Under the pieces are notes generated by a model that ran no database searches, was not told the origin of the DNA, and worked only from the letters and a program-made list of their open reading frames with translations. The position numbers were made by a program, and so were the translations under genes. From Pseudomonas frederiksbergensis (GTDB taxonomy: Bacteria; Pseudomonadota; Gammaproteobacteria; Pseudomonadales; Pseudomonadaceae), in assembly GCF_003732665.1 (NCBI RefSeq), contig NZ_MOBP01000004.1, forward strand, positions 247,991 to 311,990: 64,000 nt of DNA. The letters run 5' to 3'. This document shows, one piece after another, positions 56,005-64,000 of the stretch. The first letter of the stretch is position 1. Each line of letters begins with the position of its first letter.

Positions 56005-56400
56005 CTACTTATCCAGTTCATCCAGCGCTTCCTGCAATTCCTTGCGGGATTCGGCGAGTTTGTCTTTGCGTTTGTTGATTTTCTCGGCATCGCCTTTGCT
56101 CATGGCCTTGTCGAGATCGGCCTGACGCTTGCTGACTTCATGCTTGGCGTCGAGCACTTTGTTCTCGCGTTCCTTCTTCAAGGAAGCGTCGGTGCAGTGG
56201 GCGGTGACTTCGTCCAGAGCGGTCTGAAGACCGGCCTGCTGGTCGGCATTGCCGTGGCTCTTGGCCAGTTCGATCTGGTTGACGATGCCTTGTTTCTTGG
56301 CTGCGCAGCCGGTCAATTCCGGGATTTCTTCGGCCGCCATCAGTGGGGTGGCGATTACGCCGCAAAGGAGCAACAGGGCGAAGGGTGAAAGAAGTTTCAT
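56005..56400 (-). CDS. DUF1090 periplasmic protein
   Basis: 131 residues with a signal peptide (1-22, ending PLMA). The mature part has two Cys (GCAAKKQGI and AHCTDASL, spacing typical of DUF1090) and a highly charged coiled-coil C-terminus (KHEVSKRQADLDKAMSKGDA…). The family (E. coli YqjC type) has no known function. ATG 56400 begins the signal peptide. Confidence 0.9.
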   Translation of the reverse strand: MKLLSPFALLLLCGVIATPLMAAEEIPELTGCAAKKQGIVNQIELAKSHGNADQQAGLQTALDEVTAHCTDASLKKERENKVLDAKHEVSKRQADLDKAMSKGDAEKINKRKDKLAESRKELQEALDELDK

Positions 56401-56498
56401 AAAAGCTCCATGCGAAAAGCAATCGGATCGATGTGGCAATGGGCTGTTTGAGCGCCGCGCCACCATTGGGTTCCCGGGCCGACGGGCATTGTTGGTCG

Positions 56499-58210
<1,712 letters not shown>

Positions 58211-58272
58211 TCAGTATTGGGCGGTGTGAAGGGTGGGTGTTTTGCAGGATGTGGCGGTGGCTGGGCTGGCCT

Positions 58273-58368
58273 CTTCGCGAGCAAGCCCGCTCCCACAGGG
58301 GGGGCTTCGGTGAGCACAAAATTTGTGTACGACGATAATCCCCTGTGGGAGCGGGCTTGCTCGCGAAT
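58273..58368. repeat. REP inverted pair, family B, with array-type linker
   Basis: Family-B REPs in inverted orientation. The spacer (cttcggtgagcacaaa…acgacg…tcccc) resembles the linker of the 41.9-kb REP array (cttcagtgaacacaaa…acgacg…tcccc), suggesting one longer parental element. It lies between the ligB promoter side and the metK terminator. Confidence 0.88.
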
Positions 58369-58399
58369 GCCGCGACTCGGGCCCCAGTGAACGCCCAAT

Positions 58400-58434
58400 A
58401 AAAAGCCCCGCACGGCGCGAACCGTGCGGGGCTT
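58400..58434 (-). terminator. Rho-independent terminator of metK
   Basis: aagccccgcacgg/ccgtgcggggctt stem with a small loop. On the minus strand it ends in ctttttatt, about 20 bp past the metK stop codon. Confidence 0.92.
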
Positions 58435-58454
58435 TCAGTACCGCTGGAAAAGTC

Positions 58455-59645
58455 TTACAGGCCGGCAGCCAGACGCAGGTCGTCGGCGCGGTCGGTTTTT
58501 TCCCAGGTGAACGTGGTGAAGGTGTCTTCGCCCACGGTCTTGGTTTGCGGGGTGCGACCGAAGTGGCCGTACGCAGCGGTTTCCTGGTACATCGGGTGCA
58601 GCAGGTCGAGCATGGTGGTGATTGCGTATGGACGCAGGTCGAACACTTCGCGAACCAGTTTGACGATTTTGTCGTCGCTGATTTTGCCGGTGCCGAAGGT
58701 GTTCAACGAGATCGAAGTCGGTTGAGCAACACCGATCGCGTAGGAAACCTGAATCTCGCAACGCTCGGCCAGACCGGCCGCGACGATGTTCTTGGCCACG
58801 TAACGACCGGCGTAGGCGGCCGAACGGTCAACCTTCGATGGATCTTTACCGGAGAACGCGCCGCCGCCGTGACGGGCCATGCCGCCGTAGCTGTCGACGA
58901 TGATCTTGCGACCGGTCAAACCGCAGTCACCCACCGGGCCACCGATGATGAACTGGCCAGTCGGGTTGATGTGGAACTGGGTGTCCTTGGACAGCAATTC
59001 GGCAGGCAGCACGTGCTTGACGATCAACTCCATCACGCCTTCGCGCAGGTCTTTGTAGGACACTTCAGGGTTGTGCTGGGTCGACAGAACAACGGCGTCG
59101 ATACCGACAACCTTGCCGCCTTCGTAACGGCAAGTCACTTGCGACTTGGCGTCCGGGCGCAGCCAAGGCAGCAGGCCGGATTTACGGGCTTCGGCTTGGC
59201 GCTGAACCAGTTGGTGCGAGAACGTGATCGGTGCCGGCATCAGCACGTCGGTTTCGTTGCTGGCGTAGCCGAACATCAGGCCCTGGTCGCCGGCGCCCTG
59301 ATCTTCAGGCTTGGCACGGTCGACACCCTGGTTGATGTCAGGGGATTGCTTGCCGATGATGTTCATCACGCCGCAGGTCGCGCCGTCGAAGCCGACGTCG
59401 GAGCTGTTGTAGCCGATATCGAGAATCACGTTACGGACGATGTCTTCCAGATCGACCCAGGCCGAGGTGGTGACTTCACCTGCGATGATGGCTACGCCGG
59501 TCTTGACCATGGTTTCGCACGCAACGCGGGCGAACTTGTCTTCAGCAATGATGGCGTCCAGCACCGCATCGGAAATCTGGTCGGCGATTTTGTCCGGATG
59601 CCCTTCAGACACGGACTCGGAGGTGAAGAGGGAGTATTCGCTCAT
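58455..59645 (-). CDS. metK: S-adenosylmethionine synthetase
   Basis: 396 residues. Substrate-site motifs [13 protein letters not shown] near residue 15, [12 protein letters not shown] near residue 116 and [19 protein letters not shown] near residue 258 are intact. It makes SAM from methionine and ATP. It lies 18 bp downstream of the ArsR-methyltransferase gene on the same strand, so the two are probably one operon. A terminator follows. Confidence 0.97.
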   Translation of the reverse strand: MSEYSLFTSESVSEGHPDKIADQISDAVLDAIIAEDKFARVACETMVKTGVAIIAGEVTTSAWVDLEDIVRNVILDIGYNSSDVGFDGATCGVMNIIGKQSPDINQGVDRAKPEDQGAGDQGLMFGYASNETDVLMPAPITFSHQLVQRQAEARKSGLLPWLRPDAKSQVTCRYEGGKVVGIDAVVLSTQHNPEVSYKDLREGVMELIVKHVLPAELLSKDTQFHINPTGQFIIGGPVGDCGLTGRKIIVDSYGGMARHGGGAFSGKDPSKVDRSAAYAGRYVAKNIVAAGLAERCEIQVSYAIGVAQPTSISLNTFGTGKISDDKIVKLVREVFDLRPYAITTMLDLLHPMYQETAAYGHFGRTPQTKTVGEDTFTTFTWEKTDRADDLRLAAGL

Positions 59646-59663
59646 CTCGATGTTTTCCTGAAT

Positions 59664-60659
59664 TTACCGATGGTGAGTGTCGCCAGCCGGTCGCTGAAAA
59701 TGGCGAACCTGGATCTGGAAACCATTGCGTAAGCCTACATAGAGGCTTTCCCCGGGAACGAGTCCCGCAGCGGTGGCCCAACGGGCCAAATCGTCCTGTT
59801 CAAACCCCAACCAAAGATCACCGCAGGCCTCCCTGGCCCAACTCTGGTTGTGGCTACATAACTCTGTCACTAACAGGCTACCGCCTGGTTGCAGCAAACC
59901 GGCCATGTGCTTGAGCGCTTCGGCCGGCGCGGCGAAATGGTGCAGCACCATGTTCAATACAACGCAATCGGCGGTCAGGCTCACACCGTTAAGTGCATCG
60001 GCCAATTGCAGGCTGACATTAGTCAGCGTTTCGCGTTCGCAGACCTGGCGCGCCAGTTCGAGCATCGCCGGGCTGTTGTCCAGCGCCGTCACCTGGGTGA
60101 AGCGGCGCGCCAGTTCCGGCAGGAAACCGCCGTCGCCGGGGCCGACTTCAATCGCCGTGGCGCCTGCGCTGAAACTCAGCTTGTCGAGCAGCGCCACCAC
60201 GCTTTCGCGGTACTGCGGCAGGCCGGCGATCAGGTCTTGCTGGGCGCGAAACTTCTCCGCCACCCGTGAGAAAAAGTCCTGGCTGGCCGCCGCCCGTTGC
60301 CCGTGGACCTGAGCGATGCGCGACTGCACATCCGCCGGCAGGGTCAGGTTGTCCACTTCCTCCAGCAGCGCGGCATGCAGCTTGCCGCCCAGCAGGTCGG
60401 TGTGGGGCAGGGCGCGACGGTAGAAAATCGCGTTGCCTTCACGGCGGGTCGCCACCAGGTCGGCCTGGGCCAGGACCTTGAGGTGGTGACTCATGCCGGA
60501 CTGACCGATGCCGAAGATCTGCGCCAGTTCCAGTACGCCAAACGAATCGTTGGCCAGCGCACGCAATACATTCAGGCGCAGAGGATCGCCGCCGGCCTTG
60601 CACAGGGCCGCCAGCTCATCGCAATCGTCATGTTGAATGGAAGGCACGCGTAAATTCAT
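59664..60659 (-). CDS. ArsR-family regulator fused to a SAM-dependent methyltransferase (SahR-like candidate)
   Basis: 331 residues. The N-terminal ArsR-type winged HTH spans about 12-95, with recognition helix GQSGMSHHLKVL at 52-63 and wing TRREGNAIFYRR. A class I methyltransferase domain follows (about 125-320) with motif I IEVGPGDGGFL at 170-180 and acidic VTALDNS. It lacks the metal-binding ELCVC loop of arsenic sensors. Fusion proteins of this architecture next to SAM-cycle genes have been proposed to sense SAH/SAM (SahR family; recalled, not checked). It sits 18 bp before metK, and a perfect palindrome (60700-60725) lies upstream. Confidence 0.88.
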   Translation of the reverse strand: MNLRVPSIQHDDCDELAALCKAGGDPLRLNVLRALANDSFGVLELAQIFGIGQSGMSHHLKVLAQADLVATRREGNAIFYRRALPHTDLLGGKLHAALLEEVDNLTLPADVQSRIAQVHGQRAAASQDFFSRVAEKFRAQQDLIAGLPQYRESVVALLDKLSFSAGATAIEVGPGDGGFLPELARRFTQVTALDNSPAMLELARQVCERETLTNVSLQLADALNGVSLTADCVVLNMVLHHFAAPAEALKHMAGLLQPGGSLLVTELCSHNQSWAREACGDLWLGFEQDDLARWATAAGLVPGESLYVGLRNGFQIQVRHFQRPAGDTHHR

Positions 60660-60699
60660 AAGGCCAGCAGTCTAGTGAGGGTCGGAAAACCCCGCAAGG

Positions 60700-60725
60700 G
60701 CAATATCAAAAAGTTTTGATATTGC
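60700..60725. promoter_or_regulatory. Perfect 12+2+12 palindrome, candidate operator of the ArsR-methyltransferase-metK operon
   Basis: gcaatatcaaaa, a two-base centre (ag), then ttttgatattgc. It starts 41 bp upstream of the regulator's start codon in the divergent gap shared with tkt. A winged-HTH dimer would bind such a dyad, so autoregulation of this gene and metK is likely; an effect on tkt cannot be excluded. I saw no second copy upstream of ahcY or metF. Confidence 0.7.
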
Positions 60726-60932
60726 TCGATAGATGGCACTTCTTGAGAAAAGGGTCACTCTACAAACCGTGTGCGGAAAGGTTTCACCGGGCGAATGCGA
60801 CTTTATCCACCGGAAAAACGCCTCTGGATGACTATCTGTCATTGCCCCGAGGCGGGTGGGTGAGGGAAAATGCTCGCCTTTTTTCCGTTCCGATTTATTC
60901 ACTCTCGATTCAGAACCCTCAGGAGAACAGCG

Positions 60933-62930
60933 ATGCCAAGCCGTCGTGAGCGTGCCAACGCCATTCGTGCCCTCAGCATGGATGCCGTGCAAAAAGCCAA
61001 CAGCGGCCATCCGGGTGCCCCGATGGGTATGGCGGATATCGCCGAAGTGCTTTGGCGTGACTACCTCAAGCACAACCCGAGCAATCCATCGTTCGCCGAC
61101 CGTGACCGCTTCGTGCTGTCCAATGGCCACGGCTCGATGTTGATCTATTCGCTGCTGCACCTGACCGGCTACGACCTGTCGATCGAAGACCTGAAAAACT
61201 TCCGCCAACTGCACAGCCGCACCCCGGGTCACCCGGAATTCGGCTACACCCCGGGCGTGGAAACCACCACCGGTCCACTGGGCCAAGGCCTGGCCAACGC
61301 CGTGGGTTTTGCCCTGGCAGAAAAAGTCCTGGCGGCGCAGTTCAACCGTCCTGGCCACAACATTGTCGACCACCACACCTACGTGTTCCTGGGTGATGGC
61401 TGCATGATGGAAGGCATTTCCCACGAAGTCGGCTCTCTGGCCGGTACGTTGGGCCTGGGCAAACTGATCGCCTTTTACGATGACAACGGCATCTCCATCG
61501 ATGGCGAAGTCGAAGGCTGGTTCACCGACGACACCCCGAAGCGTTTCGAAGCCTACAACTGGCAAGTGATCCGCAACGTCGACGGTCACGACCCTGAAGA
61601 AATCAAGACCGCGATCGAGACCGCACGCAAAAGCGAGCTGCCGACCCTGATCTGCTGCAAGACCACCATCGGTTTCGGTTCGCCGAACAAGCAAGGCAAG
61701 GAAGACTGCCACGGCGCCCCGCTGGGTGACGCGGAAATCGCCCTGACCCGCGCTGCGCTGAAATGGAACCACGGCCCGTTCGAAATCCCGGCCGACATCT
61801 ACGCCGAGTGGGATGCCAAGGAAAAAGGCCGCGCCGCCGAAGCCGAGTGGGACCAGCGTTTTGCCGCTTACTCCGCCGCGTTCCCGACCGAAGCCAACGA
61901 ACTGATCCGTCGCCTGAGCGGCGAACTGCCAGCCGATTTCGCGGAAAAAGCCTCGGCTTACATCGCTGAAGTCGCGGCCAAGGGCGAAACCATCGCCAGC
62001 CGTAAAGCCAGCCAGAACGCCCTGAATGCCTACGGCCCGCTGCTGCCGGAACTGCTGGGCGGCTCCGCTGACCTGGCCGGTTCCAACCTGACCCTGTGGA
62101 AAGGTTGCAAAGGTGTCTCGGCTGAAGACGCCAGCGGCAACTACATGTACTACGGCGTTCGCGAGTTCGGCATGAGCGCGATCATGAACGGCGTGTCCCT
62201 GCACGGCGGTCTGGTGCCTTACGGCGCGACCTTCCTGATGTTCATGGAATACGCGCGCAACGCGGTCCGCATGGCCTCGCTGATGAAGAAACGCGTGGTG
62301 TTTGTCTACACCCACGACTCCATCGGCCTGGGCGAAGACGGCCCGACGCACCAGCCGGTCGAGCAACTGACCAGCCTGCGCAGCACGCCGAACCTCAACA
62401 CCTGGCGTCCAGCCGATGCTGTTGAGTCGGCGGTTTGCTGGAAACTGGCGATCGAGCGCCAGGACGGCCCTTCGGCGCTGATCTTCTCCCGTCAGAACCT
62501 GCAGCACCAGGAACGTGATGCCGGCCAGATTGCCGACGTCGCCCGTGGCGGTTACGTGTTGAAGGACTGCGCAGGCGAGCCTGAGCTGATCCTGATCTCC
62601 ACCGGTTCGGAAGTGGGCCTGGCGGTTCAGGCGTACGACAAGCTGACTGAACAAGGTCGCAAGGTTCGCGTCGTTTCGATGCCGTGCACCAGCGTGTTCG
62701 ATGCTCAGGACGCCGGTTACAAACAGGAAGTCCTGCCGTTGCAAGTCAGCGCCCGTATCGCCATCGAAGCCGCCCACGCGGACTACTGGTACAAGTACGT
62801 GGGCCTGGAAGGCCGCGTCATCGGCATGACCACCTACGGCGAGTCGGCGCCTGCGCCAGCCTTGTTCGAAGAGTTCGGCTTCACCCTGGAAAACATCCTG
62901 GGTCAGGCTGAAGAGCTGCTGGAAGACTGA
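60933..62930 (+). CDS. tkt: Transketolase
   Basis: 665 residues. Thiamine-diphosphate motifs [17 protein letters not shown] near residue 27 and [14 protein letters not shown] near residue 154 are intact, as is the second-domain [17 protein letters not shown]. It transfers two-carbon units in the pentose-phosphate pathway. ATG 60933 follows aggagaacagcg; the upstream frame extension (to 60870) lacks similarity. It is followed by a REP pair and epd, the usual tkt-epd-pgk order in pseudomonads. Confidence 0.97.
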   Translation: MPSRRERANAIRALSMDAVQKANSGHPGAPMGMADIAEVLWRDYLKHNPSNPSFADRDRFVLSNGHGSMLIYSLLHLTGYDLSIEDLKNFRQLHSRTPGHPEFGYTPGVETTTGPLGQGLANAVGFALAEKVLAAQFNRPGHNIVDHHTYVFLGDGCMMEGISHEVGSLAGTLGLGKLIAFYDDNGISIDGEVEGWFTDDTPKRFEAYNWQVIRNVDGHDPEEIKTAIETARKSELPTLICCKTTIGFGSPNKQGKEDCHGAPLGDAEIALTRAALKWNHGPFEIPADIYAEWDAKEKGRAAEAEWDQRFAAYSAAFPTEANELIRRLSGELPADFAEKASAYIAEVAAKGETIASRKASQNALNAYGPLLPELLGGSADLAGSNLTLWKGCKGVSAEDASGNYMYYGVREFGMSAIMNGVSLHGGLVPYGATFLMFMEYARNAVRMASLMKKRVVFVYTHDSIGLGEDGPTHQPVEQLTSLRSTPNLNTWRPADAVESAVCWKLAIERQDGPSALIFSRQNLQHQERDAGQIADVARGGYVLKDCAGEPELILISTGSEVGLAVQAYDKLTEQGRKVRVVSMPCTSVFDAQDAGYKQEVLPLQVSARIAIEAAHADYWYKYVGLEGRVIGMTTYGESAPAPALFEEFGFTLENILGQAEELLED

Positions 62931-62958
62931 TCCAGAAGTTGCGTCGTCCGGACTGCCG

Positions 62959-63024
62959 CCTTCGCGAGCAAGCCCGCTCCCACATTGGAATGCACTTCCC
63001 TGTGGGAGCGGGCTTGCTCGCGAA
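62959..63024. repeat. REP inverted pair, family B
   Basis: Inverted family-B REPs with a gap of about 14 bp between tkt and epd (same strand). Confidence 0.9.
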
Positions 63025-63080
63025 AGCGATGGTCCAGGCAATGCTGCAGTAACTGAATCGCTACGGTAATCGAGAACCCC

Positions 63081-64000
63081 ATGCCCCAACCGCGTCCCTA
63101 CAAAGTTGCACTCAACGGCTACGGCCGGATTGGTCGTTGCGTCTTGCGTGCGTTGTTTGAGCGAGGCGAGAAGGCCGGGTTTGAAATTGTCGCGATCAAC
63201 GATCTGGCGGACATGGCCAGCATCGAATACCTGACACGCTTCGACTCCACTCACGGGCGTTTCCCCGGCGAAGTGCGGGTAGAGGGCGATTGTCTGCATA
63301 TTAATGGCGACTGCGTGAAGGTCCTGCGCAGTGCCACCCCCGAAGGCATCGATTGGGCGTCTCTGGGCGTCGATCTGGTGCTGGAGTGCTCCGGCGCTTA
63401 CCACACCCGTGCCGATGGCCAGCGTTTCCTCGACGCCGGCGCGCCACGGGTGCTGTTTTCCCAGCCGATGGCCAGCGAGGCGGATGTCGACGCCACCATC
63501 GTCTACGGCGTGAACCAGGATTGCCTGACCGGCGACGAGCTGCTGGTGTCCAACGCGTCCTGCACCACCAACTGCGGCGTGCCGTTGTTGCGCCTGCTGG
63601 ATCAGGCCATTGGTCTGGAATACGTGTCGATCACCACCATCCACTCGGCGATGAACGACCAGCCAGTGATCGACGCCTATCATCATGAAGACCTGCGCCG
63701 CACCCGTTCGGCGTTCCAGTCGGTGATCCCGGTGTCCACTGGTCTGGCGCGGGGCATCGAACGCCTGCTGCCGGAACTTGCCGGGCGAATTCAGGCCAAA
63801 GCCGTACGCGTGCCGACGGTGAACGTGTCGTGCCTCGACATTACGATGCAAACCGTCAGCGACACTGACGCCGTCGAGGTCAACCGGATCCTGCGCGAAG
63901 CCGCCACCAGTGGCCCGCTCAAAGGTCTGCTGGCTTACACCGAGCTCCCCCATGCAAGCTGTGATTTTAATCACGACCCACATTCGGCCATCGTCGATGC
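63081..64000 (+). CDS. epd: Erythrose-4-phosphate dehydrogenase, 3' end beyond the window
   Basis: 306 codons are visible and the frame is open to the window end. It is a GAPDH-superfamily enzyme with NAD motif LNGYGRIGRCVLRAL near residue 11, catalytic C161 (SNASCTTN) and TTIHSAMNDQPVIDAYH, whose Asn/Gln-containing segment is typical of Epd rather than GapA. It oxidises erythrose-4-phosphate to 4-phosphoerythronate for PLP synthesis. About 45 C-terminal residues are missing, judging by family length. Confidence 0.94.
   Translation, partial: MPQPRPYKVALNGYGRIGRCVLRALFERGEKAGFEIVAINDLADMASIEYLTRFDSTHGRFPGEVRVEGDCLHINGDCVKVLRSATPEGIDWASLGVDLVLECSGAYHTRADGQRFLDAGAPRVLFSQPMASEADVDATIVYGVNQDCLTGDELLVSNASCTTNCGVPLLRLLDQAIGLEYVSITTIHSAMNDQPVIDAYHHEDLRRTRSAFQSVIPVSTGLARGIERLLPELAGRIQAKAVRVPTVNVSCLDITMQTVSDTDAVEVNRILREAATSGPLKGLLAYTELPHASCDFNHDPHSAIVD

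Noticed and set aside
60672..63983. 1103-codon open frame on the minus strand
   Set aside because: It is antisense to tkt and epd, both with intact family motifs. High GC and third-position bias keep such opposite frames open. It has no ribosome site or recognisable domain.

Overview
The window is chromosomal DNA of a Pseudomonas of the fluorescens group. The basis is high GC and codon use, gene order matching the P. aeruginosa block from hemW/rdgB/metW/metX through pilT, pyrRBC', gshB, pilGHIJ-chpA, bioA, metF-ahcY to metK-tkt-epd, and a dense sprinkling of REP palindromes of the kind typical of this group. No phage, plasmid, insertion sequence, CRISPR array, rRNA or tRNA was found. Species assignment is inference.

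Layout. 1-6.9 kb, minus strand: DUF3392, hemW, rdgB, DUF4426, metW, metX, yggT, proC and a PLP-homeostasis protein, with divergent pilT. 8-9.4 kb: a C40 peptidase and a TM2 protein where P. aeruginosa has pilU. 9.5-15.5 kb, minus: gshB, tonB, algH, ruvX, pyrR, pyrB and the catalytically dead pyrC'. 15.7-25.7 kb, plus: a reduced Pil-Chp twitching chemosensory operon (pilG, pilH, pilI, pilJ, chpA, chpC) lacking pilK and chpB. 25.8-26.9 kb: a small DUF6124 gene behind a strongly folded leader. 26.9-35.1 kb: the complete malonate decarboxylase cluster mdcABCDEGH with madLM transport genes and the LysR gene mdcR. 35-46.4 kb: hemolysin III homologue, rsmE, bioA, an exported FAD amine oxidase with a histone-H1-like tail, cytochrome b561, yceI, a REP array, rhlE, an orphan periplasmic binding protein and metF. 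46.6-48.2 kb: ahcY with an S-adenosylhomocysteine (SAH) riboswitch. 48.3-58.2 kb: thioesterase, formate/nitrite-type channel, Na+/H+ antiporter, MFS and DMT transporters, MAPEG, mltA, a lipo-cytochrome c', DUF1090 and a frameshifted ligB. 58.4-64 kb: metK behind an ArsR-methyltransferase fusion gene, then tkt and epd (cut by the window end).

How the genes work together. The methionine/SAM cycle is spread through the window: metX-metW (methionine synthesis), metF (methyl-THF), ahcY (SAH removal) and metK (SAM synthesis). ahcY has an RNA switch. metK lies 18 bp behind a DNA-binding methyltransferase fusion gene preceded by a perfect 12+2+12 bp palindrome. These look like two separate control modes for one cycle. 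Type IV pilus retraction (pilT) and its chemosensory system flank the glutathione/pyrimidine block. The malonate cluster is a self-contained catabolic island.

The least-explained item is the leader of the DUF6124 gene (about 26220-26470). It has an imperfect stem of roughly 27 bp enclosing a cUUCGg hairpin and a 6-bp hairpin. The loop region of the latter is perfectly complementary over 10 nt to the sequence just upstream of the Shine-Dalgarno region.
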